Position numbers and translations under genes: made by a program. Below are positions 33,069 through 41,753 of a stretch of DNA of 64,000 nt, one piece after another. The stretch covers positions 16,500-80,499 of the forward strand of contig JAMCYS010000090.1 of assembly GCA_023473795.1 (NCBI GenBank). Reading direction: 5' to 3'. Every line of letters starts with the position of its first letter. Position 1 is the stretch's first letter. The DNA is from Chloroflexota bacterium. GTDB lineage: Bacteria; Chloroflexota; UBA6077; FW602-bin22; JAMCYS01. The notes beneath the pieces are model-generated. The model was not told the DNA's origin. It was given only the letters and a program-made list of their open reading frames with translations, and ran no database searches.

Positions 33069-33096
33069 TTGACACCCGGCCGCCGTCGGCTATAAT
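33069..33096 (+). promoter_or_regulatory. Consensus sigma70 promoter
   Basis: TTGACA, 16 nt, TATAAT: the best promoter in the window. The next gene begins about 140 nt later. Confidence 0.7.
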
Positions 33097-33236
33097 TGCC
33101 TTGTAGAACATACGTTCGCAGGAGCGATGGCGGGTGGCGCCCCCCGCGCGACCCCTGGGGACGACTAGAAAGGCGCCCTGGCGATCGAGTGCCCCAATGG
33201 AGCGCTCACAAACCTAAACGCCAGGGAACAAAGGCA

Positions 33237-33851
33237 ATGAAGAAGGAATTTATCGTCGAGCGCAGCGGCAGGTCTTTTGCCCTCTACGCGGGACTCCTGG
33301 AGGAGGCCCACAGCCAGGGCTTGAAGTCGATCAGTACCACTCTGTTGCAGATTCCCAGCGACGACAATGGCCGCGTCGCCATCTGCCAGGCAACGGTGCA
33401 AACCGAGAAAGGCACTTTCAGCGGCCTGGGCGATGCCGCGCCGGAGAACGTAGCGCGACCGATGGCGACCTGTCTCATCAGAATGGCCGAGACCCGGGCC
33501 AAGGCGCGAGCGCTGCGCGACGCCGTCAACGTTGGCGTGGTGGCGCTGGAGGAGCTGGCGGGCGAGGGCGACGAGGCCGAAGAGGGCCCGCGCCCGCACC
33601 TGGCCCCCGTGCCCCGACCAGCGGCGGTGGCGCCCGTGGCCCCGGTGATGGGCGGCAACGGCGACGGTAGTACGGCGACGGCGGCGCAGGTACGCGCCAT
33701 CTACGCCATCGCCCGCAACCAGCACGGCCTGAGCGAGGGGCAGACCGACGAGCGCTGCCACGAGCTCTTCGGCGCCGCGCCCAACGAGCTGGGCAAACGC
33801 CAGGCAAGCGAGTTCATCACGACGCTGCAGGCGGGAGAGGCCGCCCGTTAG
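33237..33851 (+). CDS. Possible single-strand DNA annealing/binding protein
   Basis: 204 residues, soluble. The N-terminal ~110 residues include TLLQIPSDDNGRVAICQATV, KGTFSGLGDAAPENVARPM and MAETRAKARALRDAVNVG; the AETRAxARALR helix is reminiscent of phage annealing proteins (Erf/Rad52-like). A linker rich in Pro, Ala and Gly follows. The C-terminal ~50 residues (TAAQVRAIYAIARNQHGLSE to LGKRQASEFITTLQ) are a small helical module that I associate with phage recombination and DNA-binding proteins. The assignment is tentative. A strong promoter and a long hairpin terminator make it a single-gene unit. ATG chosen because it follows AAAGG and gives the sensible N-terminus; upstream in-frame codons lie in the leader. 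Confidence 0.6.
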   Translation: MKKEFIVERSGRSFALYAGLLEEAHSQGLKSISTTLLQIPSDDNGRVAICQATVQTEKGTFSGLGDAAPENVARPMATCLIRMAETRAKARALRDAVNVGVVALEELAGEGDEAEEGPRPHLAPVPRPAAVAPVAPVMGGNGDGSTATAAQVRAIYAIARNQHGLSEGQTDERCHELFGAAPNELGKRQASEFITTLQAGEAAR

Positions 33852-33869
33852 ACCCGGCGGCCGGCCGCG

Positions 33870-33908
33870 GGCAAGGAGTCGGGGCGGCACAAGCGCCGAC
33901 TCCTTGCC
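33870..33908 (+). terminator. 13-bp perfect hairpin terminator
   Basis: GGCAAGGAGTCGG pairs perfectly with CCGACTCCTTGCC around a 13-nt loop, 18 nt after the stop. No U-run follows. Confidence 0.6.
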
Positions 33909-34055
33909 GCCCTCGCTCCGTCGGTTCCCCGTCCTTTATGGGAAGAACGAGACTGGTAGCCGCCGACGTCTCTCCTCCGCTCCGCTCTGGACCCTGTGTC
34001 GGCGGTGATACGGCGCTGGCGTCCCTGCCCGCGCCTACCAGTACGTCCCCGTCAA

Positions 34056-34076
34056 GGACGGAGACCTGCTCCGTCC
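34056..34076. other. Small hairpin in intergenic DNA
   Basis: GGACGGAG and CTCCGTCC form an 8-bp stem with a 5-nt loop, just before the next promoter. Nearby GCGCCTACCAG also occurs at 63789, a trace of dispersed repeat. Confidence 0.35.
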
Positions 34077-34082
34077 TCCACC

Positions 34083-34111
34083 TTGACCGCCAGCCACTGG
34101 GCCCATAGTAT
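34083..34111 (+). promoter_or_regulatory. Promoter of the HExxH membrane protein gene
   Basis: TTGACC, 17 nt, TAGTAT, 14 nt before the first ATG. Confidence 0.5.
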
Positions 34112-34125
34112 GTGGGCGTACTCAG

Positions 34126-34819
34126 ATGAAGGGGACTGTCGTTATCGCCGAGGACATGCGGCAGGAACGGGCATCGACGCGGCGAGCCATCCTCGCCAGA
34201 ATCATCGTCGTGGGCGTCAGTGCCCTCTGCGCGATCATCCTCTATGCTTTTCTACACGAGAGCGGCCACGCCTTAGCCGGCTTGCTGTTCGGCGGCAGCA
34301 TCACCAGCTTCAGCATCGACTTCTGGGACCTGAGCGCGCACGTGGGCGTCGAGGGCACGTTCAGCCCTGCCCAGCGCGGCTTGATCGGCGTTGCCGGGGC
34401 CGGCTGCCCGCTGCTCATCTGGGCCGCCTACTCTCGTCTGGTGCGAGGATCGACCAACGCCGTCGTCTTCTGGTTCACCACTGTCTCCTCCCTGGCCGTC
34501 ATCAACAGCCTGCTCCCCTGGATTTTTTTGCCGCTGCCGTACCCGGCGGGGCAGCGGCCCGGCGATGACGTCATCAACTTCCTGAACAACACGGCTGTTT
34601 CGTCCTGCAGGACATCGCTTCGGGGCCGGCGGAGATCACTCTGGTGGGGCCCGGCGGCTACCGCTCCGTCTTCCTCAAGTTGCCCGAGGCGGCCAAGATA
34701 GGAAGAGCCACTGTGCACCCGCAAGGATTGCCGCTGGCGGCAGGGGAATACGAGATTCGCTTCACCTTCCCGCCGACCCCGGGGCGGGTGTCCATCTTTG
34801 TCCAAACGGCGGCGCCCTG
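34126..34819 (+). pseudogene. M50-like HExxH membrane protein, probably frameshifted
   Basis: The first ~155 codons encode TM helices with AFLHESGHALAGLLFGGSI, an HExxH motif inside a hydrophobic helix as in M50-type intramembrane metallopeptidases. Near 34590-34604 the coding signal moves to another frame: the original frame continues as Arg/Ser-rich noise to 34701, while the -1 frame reads LQDIASGPAEITLVGPGGYR, KIGRATVHPQGLPL and EYEIRFTFPPTPGRVSIFV to a TGA at 34819. A lost base or a larger internal deletion would explain this, since M50 proteins normally have more helices after this point. A sequencing error is also possible. The start may be the ATG at 34156. Confidence 0.55.
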
Positions 34820-34894
34820 AGGCATGCAGCGCGCTTCCGCGCGGCGGCCAGCAGAACGGGAGCAGGATGTAAACCCGCCCCCGTTTCTTGCGTC

Positions 34895-35656
34895 CTAGTA
34901 GTGAATCACCAATGGCGTGCCGAGTGTCGCGAAGGCCCAGAAGAAGTAGGAGTCAGAGTAGTTCATGCCGATGCAGCCGTGGCTGGTCGGCATGCCAAAC
35001 GGCGTGTCCCATTTCCAGTAGTTGTAGTGCAGAGCGTCGCCGCTATCGGTGAAGTACTGGGTATAGAACACATCCTCCACTCGGTACTGCTGCGCGTCGG
35101 CCCGCAGCTTCGCGGTGTCGGCCGCGTTGAGATTGGAGCTATCCATCACGGTTACTATCTTGCGGCGCTGAATGGTGAGCGTGCCGGTGGGGGTCTCCCA
35201 GCCCGGCCGGCCGCTGGACATCACCGCCCAGTAGACGGGTGTATCGCCAGAGTAAGCCGTGATCACCTGCTGGCTGAGGTTGACGTCGATCCAGCGGCCC
35301 TTCAGCTTCTTGCCGGGGGCCGGAGGCTGGTCGGGCTTTGGCTTCACCAGCCCGTTGGAGTAAACGAAGCGCCCGTCAGCGATCTTGGCCCACGTGTCGT
35401 TGCTGCCGACGACAATCTCTCCCTGCTGCCAGGCGAGAACGTCCAGCTTCGTGCTCGCTTTCAACTCGCCGACGATCGGATACTGGGTGCTCGGACCCGA
35501 GCGCACGTTCATGGTGCGCACTGTCTGCCACCCTGTCGACGTTGCCATCTGCGGTGCGGCCGTGGTAGCCGTCGGCTGGCTCTGGGCGTCGGCCACCGGC
35601 AATGGCACCAGGCCCAACATGAGGACGGCCAAGACGGCCGTAAGGATCGCACGCAA
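34895..35656 (-). CDS. Exported SH3b / L,D-transpeptidase (YkuD)
   Basis: 253 residues. Signal peptide (ILTAVLAVLMLGLVPLPVADA), an SH3b domain (TMNVRSGPSTQYPIVGEL onward) and a YkuD domain from about residue 120 (IDVNLSQQVITAYSGDTPVY) ending with FGMPTSHGCIGMNYSDSYFF; His and Cys of SHGCIGM are the catalytic residues. Such enzymes form 3-3 peptide crosslinks in peptidoglycan or attach proteins to it, outside the membrane. Presence in the window implies peptidoglycan or a related polymer. TTG start after GGGGAGGTG. Monocistronic. Confidence 0.9.
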   Translation of the reverse strand: MRAILTAVLAVLMLGLVPLPVADAQSQPTATTAAPQMATSTGWQTVRTMNVRSGPSTQYPIVGELKASTKLDVLAWQQGEIVVGSNDTWAKIADGRFVYSNGLVKPKPDQPPAPGKKLKGRWIDVNLSQQVITAYSGDTPVYWAVMSSGRPGWETPTGTLTIQRRKIVTVMDSSNLNAADTAKLRADAQQYRVEDVFYTQYFTDSGDALHYNYWKWDTPFGMPTSHGCIGMNYSDSYFFWAFATLGTPLVIHY

Positions 35657-35803
35657 GAGTTACACCTCCCCTAATCCGGCGTTGCCAACTAAGATGGCTG
35701 CCCGCCGGTAGGCCCTCCGGGCGGCACGGGAATATCCCGGTTGCCGTTCCGCAGCCCAGCACGCATACCGCGTGCCAGAGGGAAACGCCTCAAGAGAAGA
35801 GGC

Positions 35804-37063
35804 CTAGGTCAGCCAGTACCAGTTGACGAACAGGGCCAGGAATAGGCCGAACAGGGGCAGGCTGACAGCGGTGAGGACCCTCTCCAGCCAGGGCCAGCGC
35901 TCGCTCCAGCGGGCCAGGCTGATGATCACGGGGAAAACCACCGCCATAAAGCGGGCGCCGCTTTCGATGGGTCGTCCCGCCACGGGCATGGTCGTGGCCA
36001 GGAGGATGCTAGCAAAGACGTACAGCGTGTAGACGAACGGCCAGCGGCCCACGCTGAGCAAGGCAACCGCCAGGTAGACAAACACGACCACGATGTTAAC
36101 CGCGCTCCAGGGGTAGTCCGCATTCTGATAGCCGGCCACGACGAAGTTAACAGCCGTGCCCAGAGTGGCTAGAGGCGAAGCGAAAGACCGATCCCAGGCC
36201 TTCTGCACGTGGACGAAGGCCAGAGGGTCGCCGAAGTGCTGGTAGAGAAACAGCATGAACAGGCTGATGCCGACGAACGACAGCGCCAGCGCCGGCAGCT
36301 GCCGCCAAGGCAGCCGGCGCTGGCGCCAGGCCAGCCGCGCAACCTCCCAGAAGATGGGCAGCGCCAGAATGACACCCTGCACGCGCGCGGCCGAGCCGAC
36401 GCCGGCCCAGAGAGCGGCCCACCAGAACTCACCCCGGCGCAGATGATACAACGAGGCCGCTGCGGTGAGCAGCAGCAACGACTCCGGATAGGCCACGTGA
36501 AAGAAGAAGGCCGTGGGCATTATCGCCGCCAGCCAGACAGCCCGTCGCGCCACTGCCCGCCCGGCCTCCATGTCCACAAGCTTGTACAGGTAGAACAACC
36601 CCAAGAGGAGTGCCGTGTTGCTCACGAGCACCCCGGCCACGACGAAGTGGTCAGGGTAGAACAGCGGCTCCAGCCAGGCCCCCAGCCAGGTGACGAGCAG
36701 CGGGAAGAGCGGGAAGAAGGCAACGTTGGCGAAACCGTTCTTCATGTAGTAGCCGAACGTTATGATGCTCATGTACCACTCGCCATCCCAGTGCCAGCTC
36801 GCGTCCAGCAGCCGGTCCGCGTTGGTCGTGAAGATGGGATGGGAAGCGGGGTTCTTGGCCATCATCCAGGTGGCCAGGTCCACCACGAGGTAGAATACGA
36901 CGAGCGCGGAGACATACACCGGCAGCACGTCGCTCACCATCGTGCGTTGAGCGGCCAGGGTCCTGCCCAGAGCCGCAAGCGGCCGCAGTACGTGTAGACT
37001 AGGCCAGCCCGGGACATCGCCAAAGGGCTTCGCCCACGGCCTAGAGACTCGGTCGTTCGCCAA
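35804..37063 (-). CDS. PIG-V-like (GPI mannosyltransferase 2 family) membrane glycosyltransferase
   Basis: 419 residues with about ten TM helices. HWDGEWYMSIITFGYYMKNG followed by VAFFPLFPLLV, and FHVAYPESLLLLTAAASLY, match the bacterial PIG-V-like/COG5542 group of GT-C enzymes; the Asp of WDGEWY sits where the catalytic acid is expected. Donor is probably a polyprenyl-phosphate sugar; acceptor unknown. Its start overlaps the end of the upstream GT39-like gene by 23 bp, or is a later in-frame start such as MVSDVLPVY. The pair suggests concerted transfers to a surface glycan. Confidence 0.85.
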   Translation of the reverse strand: MANDRVSRPWAKPFGDVPGWPSLHVLRPLAALGRTLAAQRTMVSDVLPVYVSALVVFYLVVDLATWMMAKNPASHPIFTTNADRLLDASWHWDGEWYMSIITFGYYMKNGFANVAFFPLFPLLVTWLGAWLEPLFYPDHFVVAGVLVSNTALLLGLFYLYKLVDMEAGRAVARRAVWLAAIMPTAFFFHVAYPESLLLLTAAASLYHLRRGEFWWAALWAGVGSAARVQGVILALPIFWEVARLAWRQRRLPWRQLPALALSFVGISLFMLFLYQHFGDPLAFVHVQKAWDRSFASPLATLGTAVNFVVAGYQNADYPWSAVNIVVVFVYLAVALLSVGRWPFVYTLYVFASILLATTMPVAGRPIESGARFMAVVFPVIISLARWSERWPWLERVLTAVSLPLFGLFLALFVNWYWLT

Positions 37064-38924
37064 TCGGAACCTCCTCGAAACCGGAGCGGTGAGCCGCGGT
37101 AGAGAAGGGCATGCGCACCTCAGCCAACCGCTGAATCAAGTTGCCCCGCACCACGTCCACCGTGAACCAGAGCGGCCGTGAGCCTTCGTCCACAGCGGAT
37201 GGTGTGATCACGAACCGCGCCGCGCTCCCCGGCAGGACGCTGAAAGGCCAAATTAGATCGTAGTCACTGCGTCTGCCCGCGGCGTCCTCTACCCAGGACT
37301 GCAGGGCCAGATTGCCCACGGCGCCTCCATTGCTTTGCACCACAACTGCCACGCGCCGCGCGCCATCGGCCCCTCGCGGCAGCTCCCGCACCGAGGCAAC
37401 CGTGACGGACCCCTGGCCGTCTGAGAGAGCGCTGGCAGCCAGGGTGGTGCCTGGCAGGGGCACCGGCCAGGCCAGGGTTAAGGCCAGCAGCAGCGGCAGG
37501 AAGGAGGCTAGACGCAACCAGCCTGGCGCCCTGAAGCGCGGCCGAGCAAGCGACGCTATGCTCAGAGCCAGCGCCAGAGTCAACAGCAACGGCAGCAGAG
37601 AGGCCGCGCCCAGCCAGCCGAAGCGTTGGGTGCCCAAATTGAGAGCCATTTCGCCGTTGGCCAGGGCCGGCAGCCAGCTCTGCACTAGCGGCCAGGGCGG
37701 GTCGGCCTCCAGCAGCGGCACGGTGGCCGTAGCCAGGAACATATTCATGGTCGAGTAGGCCGCCAGGGGCACCCCCAGGCGCCAGGCCCAGGTCCAGCTG
37801 CCAAAGGCGACCCCGACGGCGACGGCGGCGAAGGGCAACATCGGCGTCAAGAAGCGCGGGCCCGGCGTCCAACCGCCAAACGGCAGGAAGTAGGCGGAGT
37901 TGTAGAGTGGGAAAAGGACCAGAATGCCCGCCAGCAGCCGAGCCTCCGGCCGCCATGGCCCCGCCTTCCACAGCGCCCAGAGCCCGGCTGGCACCAGCGC
38001 CAGCACGGGGGAGAGGGTCAGCAATCCCTTGCCGGAGAAGAGCAACGCCAGCAACACGGTCCCATCGGAGTTGGTCAGGCCAAAGAAACCCTGGTGCATC
38101 TGGGCGAACTGCTGCAGGTAGACGTTCTCGTAGGACAGCCGCAGGGGATCGCCGAAACTCACGTAGTTGTACAACAGCAGCGCCCCCGCGGCGGGCAATC
38201 CGCCCAGCACGTAGGCCGCGATGCCCCGCCGACCGGGGAACCTTGCCAGAACGTATAGGCCGAGCAATGCGGCGACGATCGCCAGCGGGTACTCGGTCAG
38301 CACTGCCAATCCCGCGCTCAGGCCGCCAAGGAAGGCCCAGAGCACCGGGCGCGCGCGCTCCCTGCCGAAGAAGAGCGCGGCGAAGGCGGCAAAGCCGAAG
38401 AAGGCCGAGGTCTGGTGGCCAAAGTAAAGTGTGGCGAAGGGCAGCGCCAGCGTGCCCGTGCCATAGGCCACGGCCGCCAGCAAGCTGGCGCCCGGGCCAA
38501 CGCCCAGTCGGCGCAGAACGTGGCGGAGCAGCACCGCCAGAAGCGCCGTTGGCAGGGCCGCGACGAAGAAGTTAAGGAGATAGACGACGTACTGCTCGTC
38601 TAGAGGCCAGGAGTCGGCGGCGCCGAGAACGGCCCTCAGCCCGACGTACACGGGCAGTGAGACCAGCACGACCCCCGGGGGCTTGTCGCTGTAGTAGTGC
38701 CCGGCGAAGAGGCCCTTGTCCTGCGCGTTGGCCTGGTAGGCGTCAATAGCAGTTGTGTGCTGGTTGGCCAGAGACAGGACGGCGTCGTAGCGGCTGAGGG
38801 CATTCGACCCAGGCGGCTGGATGAAGTAGCTGTAGACCACTAGAAGAGCCGCGAATAGCAGTGCATCCAGCGCCAGTGATGAACCGACCGAAAGCCCCGC
38901 CTTCCCGGGCAACGTCTGCCTCAA
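37041..38924 (-). CDS. GT39-like polytopic membrane protein
   Basis: 627 residues, about 12 TM helices, then a ~120-residue C-terminal outer domain rich in strands (VTVASVRELPRGADGARRVA). The first outer loop has Asp residues (SRYDAVLSLANQH, GHYYSDKPPGVVLVSLP), the latter matching the SDKPPG signature of GT39/PMT-like proteins. TTG start after GGGGGGAT. Overlaps the PIG-V-like gene downstream, so the two form an operon. Likely moves sugar from a lipid carrier to a surface molecule. Confidence 0.82.
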   Translation of the reverse strand: MRQTLPGKAGLSVGSSLALDALLFAALLVVYSYFIQPPGSNALSRYDAVLSLANQHTTAIDAYQANAQDKGLFAGHYYSDKPPGVVLVSLPVYVGLRAVLGAADSWPLDEQYVVYLLNFFVAALPTALLAVLLRHVLRRLGVGPGASLLAAVAYGTGTLALPFATLYFGHQTSAFFGFAAFAALFFGRERARPVLWAFLGGLSAGLAVLTEYPLAIVAALLGLYVLARFPGRRGIAAYVLGGLPAAGALLLYNYVSFGDPLRLSYENVYLQQFAQMHQGFFGLTNSDGTVLLALLFSGKGLLTLSPVLALVPAGLWALWKAGPWRPEARLLAGILVLFPLYNSAYFLPFGGWTPGPRFLTPMLPFAAVAVGVAFGSWTWAWRLGVPLAAYSTMNMFLATATVPLLEADPPWPLVQSWLPALANGEMALNLGTQRFGWLGAASLLPLLLTLALALSIASLARPRFRAPGWLRLASFLPLLLALTLAWPVPLPGTTLAASALSDGQGSVTVASVRELPRGADGARRVAVVVQSNGGAVGNLALQSWVEDAAGRRSDYDLIWPFSVLPGSAARFVITPSAVDEGSRPLWFTVDVVRGNLIQRLAEVRMPFSTAAHRSGFEEVPIGERPSL

Positions 38925-39357
38925 GACTATCCCCCCAGCTTGCTGGGCGCGGCTACTGTCGCGCCCGCGGCGCAGGCAACACGCACTTCGCGTGCCACGA
39001 ACAAGCCCTGGGAGAAACGACTGTTGCCGGCCGATGGAGCAGCCAACCCGGCGCCGAGTCGGCGCCGCGCAGGACGGCGTTCGCGGAGCGATGGGGAGGG
39101 ATCGGCAGGCCTGCCGCGGGCGAGAAGACTGGACCGCGACTGGCGGCCGCGACCCGTCAGTCGGGCCGCGGCGCTGGTGGGGAACTACAATGAGGCCATT
39201 TGCCGCCGGCAGGCACCGGCGACGCCGGACAGCTCCTGCAGCACCGCCGCGCGATGCTGGCCGCCGTCATTTTGGTCGATAACGTAGTGACGTCGCCCGG
39301 CCGAAGCAATCCGGACTGCGGCAGGTTACGCCGGGTGATCGCCCGGCGACGCCTGGC
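38925..39357. other. Intergenic region between two minus-strand units
   Basis: 433 bp with no convincing gene. A hairpin at 39329-39348 (CGCCGGG and CCCGGCG) lies 9 nt after the stop of the dehydrogenase gene and may end its transcript. TACAAT at 39186 lacks a -35. Confidence 0.35.
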
Positions 39358-40329
39358 TTAGTAGCCTCTCGCTTTGTCCACGACGCCCAGCAGCTGTTTG
39401 CCGGCGCGATAGCGACGGGAGTTTTCCAGAAAGAGGGCCACGGCGCGCTCCTGCCAGCCGGCCACGTTGTCCACGGTGTGGGCGGAGATGAGCAAGTTCG
39501 GCGCCGACCAGAGCGGGCTTTCGAGGGGCAGAGGCTCATGGGCGAAGACGTCGAGCGCGGCACCGGCCAGATGGCCGCTCTCCAGAAGCGAGAGTAGGGT
39601 TTGTTCGTCGACTATGCCGCCCCGGGCGATGTCGATGAGCACGGCGCCTGCCTTGAGTGACCGCAGCTCGGCTGGCCCGAACAGTGCCCGCGTCGAGGGA
39701 GTCAAAGGCAGCGTCACCACGACGTAGTCACAGCGGCCCAGCATCTCGCACAGAGCCGGCGCCGGCCAGACCTCGTCCACGCCAGCGGGGGGCGCACCGC
39801 GCGACCGCCGTAGACCGACGACGCGCATACCCAGCGAGCGTCCGCGCCGGGCGACTGCCAGACCGACGTCGCCCAGACCGATTACGCCCAGCGTGGCCCC
39901 GCGCAGGTCGACCGGCGCCAACCGGCGCCACTCATGCAGGCGCTGCGCCTCCTTCATCTCCGGTAGCCGTTTGGCGAAATAGAGCATGGCCGCGAGAGCG
40001 TACTCAGCCAGCGAGTCGGCATAAACTCCCACGGAGCGGGTGAGGACCACGTTGCTTTCCACCAAGGCAGGGAAGAGGAGACCGTTTACCCCGGCCAGGG
40101 CGCTGTGCAGCCAGCGCAAGCGCCGGGCCCGCGACCAGTAGGGGGCGAGGTCGGGCGCATCCACCCAGGAGAAAACGACCTCCGCCTCGGCCAGCGGCCC
40201 CTCTACCGCCTGGGGGTCTACCCCGATAGTAAGGTCCGTCCAATCCACCATCTCCGCCAGACCGGCCCAGAACGGCTCGCTGGGTGGTCCCAGCACCAGC
40301 ACCTTGGTGCGTTCTCTTGCTGCCAACAC
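39358..40329 (-). CDS. D-isomer-specific 2-hydroxyacid dehydrogenase
   Basis: 323 residues. NAD-binding GVIGLGDVGLAVARRGRSLG; catalytic Arg in DIARGGIVDE, Glu in DVFAHEPLP and His in LLISAHTVDN, the full Arg-Glu-His set. The family reduces 2-keto acids to D-2-hydroxy acids (glyoxylate/hydroxypyruvate, phosphoglycerate and others); the substrate here is unknown. GTG start after GGGGAGGTGA. Own promoter at 40354-40381. Could belong to the acid-sugar catabolism hinted at elsewhere in the window. Confidence 0.9.
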   Translation of the reverse strand: MLAARERTKVLVLGPPSEPFWAGLAEMVDWTDLTIGVDPQAVEGPLAEAEVVFSWVDAPDLAPYWSRARRLRWLHSALAGVNGLLFPALVESNVVLTRSVGVYADSLAEYALAAMLYFAKRLPEMKEAQRLHEWRRLAPVDLRGATLGVIGLGDVGLAVARRGRSLGMRVVGLRRSRGAPPAGVDEVWPAPALCEMLGRCDYVVVTLPLTPSTRALFGPAELRSLKAGAVLIDIARGGIVDEQTLLSLLESGHLAGAALDVFAHEPLPLESPLWSAPNLLISAHTVDNVAGWQERAVALFLENSRRYRAGKQLLGVVDKARGY

Positions 40330-40353
40330 TCACCTCCCCTCGTATTCGAGGTC

Positions 40354-40381
40354 ATTCTAGACAACTCCGCCGGGAATGCAA
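40354..40381 (-). promoter_or_regulatory. Promoter of the D-2-hydroxyacid dehydrogenase gene
   Basis: On the minus strand TTGCAT, 16 nt, TAGAAT, about 25 nt before the GTG. Divergent from the GT4 promoter. Confidence 0.5.
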
Positions 40382-40529
40382 GACCGAACGCGGCCCCAGA
40401 CCGCGACGGCAGTGGCCGCAGCCGCGAGGAGGCTCTGGGGCATGCCCGAACGCTGCCGGCAGGGGGAGCCCCGGCGCGAGGGCAGGGCCTGGGTTCCGGG
40501 CAGCAGCCCTGTTCTTCCGTTTAGCCAGG

Positions 40530-40559
40530 TTGTAGCCGGCAAGGCGCCTATGCTAGAAT
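40530..40559 (+). promoter_or_regulatory. Promoter of the GT4 polysaccharide cluster
   Basis: TTGTAG, 18 nt, TAGAAT preceded by TGC (extended -10). The first gene starts about 70 nt later. Confidence 0.5.
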
Positions 40560-40631
40560 GGCCGCGGCTTGAGCCCCCTCCCTCCCGGAAAGGGGCCTGT
40601 AATGCCCTGGGCTGGAGGACCCGCCTAAGAC

Positions 40632-41753
40632 GTGAAGGTCGCCTTAGTCCACGATTGGCTGAACCAATACGGCGGCGCCGAGCGCGTGCTAGAGGTGCTG
40701 CACGACCTCTTTCCCCAGGCGCCCGTCTACACCTCTATCTACGATCCGGCAGCCCTCCCGGCGACCTACCGCCAGTGGGACATTCGCACCAGCTTCATGC
40801 AGTCGCTGCCCCTGGTCAAACGCCGCCACCAGCCTTTTATGCCGCTCTATCCCCTGGCCTTCGAGCAGTTCGACCTCACGGCCTACGATCTGGTGATCAG
40901 CAACTCCAGCGCCTTCTGCCACGGCGTGCTCACCCCTGCCCAGACGGTGCACGTCTGCTACTGTCTCACGCCCACCCGCTTCGTCTGGAACTTCCACGAC
41001 TACGTGCGCGAGGAGAGACTGGGCGGCCTGGCCAGGCTGGCGCTGCCGCCCGTTCTGGCCCAGTTGCGGCTGTGGGACCGGCTGGCGGCCGACCGCGTGG
41101 ACCACTTCGCCGCCATCTCCCGGGCCGTGGCGGGGCGCATCGCCAAGTTCTACCGGCGGGATTCGGACGTCATTCACCCGCCCGTCGACTGCTCGTCCTT
41201 CCAGCCCGCGGGCGAGCCGGACGACTACTTCCTGGTGGTTTCGCGCCTCATCCCCTATAAGCGAGTCGAGCTGGCGGTGCGCGCCTGTGGCGACCTGGGG
41301 CTGCCGCTGCTGGTGGCCGGAGACGGCCGCTACCGGGCCGCCCTGGAACGGATCGCCAAACCCAACGTGCGCTTCCTGGGTTGGGTGGACGAGACGCGCC
41401 TGCGCGACCTCTATGCCCACTGCCGGGCACTCATCTTCCCCGGTGAGGAGGACTTCGGCCTGACGCCGCTCGAGGCGCAGGCCTCCGGCCGCCCGGTAAT
41501 TGCCTATGCCGGCGGCGGGGCGCTGGACACGGTGGTGCCCGGAGTGACGGGCGAGTTCTTCGCCGAGCGCAGCTGGGAGGCGCTGGCCGAGCTACTGCTG
41601 CGCTTTCGCGCCGAAGACTACGACCCTGCCGCGGCGCGCCACAACGCCCTGCGCTTCGAAGTGACCACCTTCAAGGAGTGCTTCCGCCACTTCGTCGAAC
41701 AGAGGCTGGCCGGCGTGGGGCCAGCCGTGGCCCCGGCCGGCACCACGGAATGA
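40632..41753 (+). CDS. GT4-family glycosyltransferase
   Basis: 373 residues, GT-B fold. GGAERVLEVLHDLF at the N-terminus, SRLIPYKRVELAVRACGDLG at the donor side and FPGEEDFGLTPLEAQASGRPVIAY with the retaining ExxxxxxxE motif. Cytosolic face, nucleotide-sugar donor; typical of exopolysaccharide or glycolipid assembly. GTG start; no strong ribosome site is visible. Its stop overlaps the next start in ATGA, so translation is probably coupled. First gene of a four-gene surface-polysaccharide set. Confidence 0.9.
   Translation: MKVALVHDWLNQYGGAERVLEVLHDLFPQAPVYTSIYDPAALPATYRQWDIRTSFMQSLPLVKRRHQPFMPLYPLAFEQFDLTAYDLVISNSSAFCHGVLTPAQTVHVCYCLTPTRFVWNFHDYVREERLGGLARLALPPVLAQLRLWDRLAADRVDHFAAISRAVAGRIAKFYRRDSDVIHPPVDCSSFQPAGEPDDYFLVVSRLIPYKRVELAVRACGDLGLPLLVAGDGRYRAALERIAKPNVRFLGWVDETRLRDLYAHCRALIFPGEEDFGLTPLEAQASGRPVIAYAGGGALDTVVPGVTGEFFAERSWEALAELLLRFRAEDYDPAAARHNALRFEVTTFKECFRHFVEQRLAGVGPAVAPAGTTE

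Noticed and set aside
33069..33908. A prophage around the annealing-like gene
   Set aside because: No integrase, capsid, terminase or att-like repeat nearby; only one gene has a phage-like flavour.
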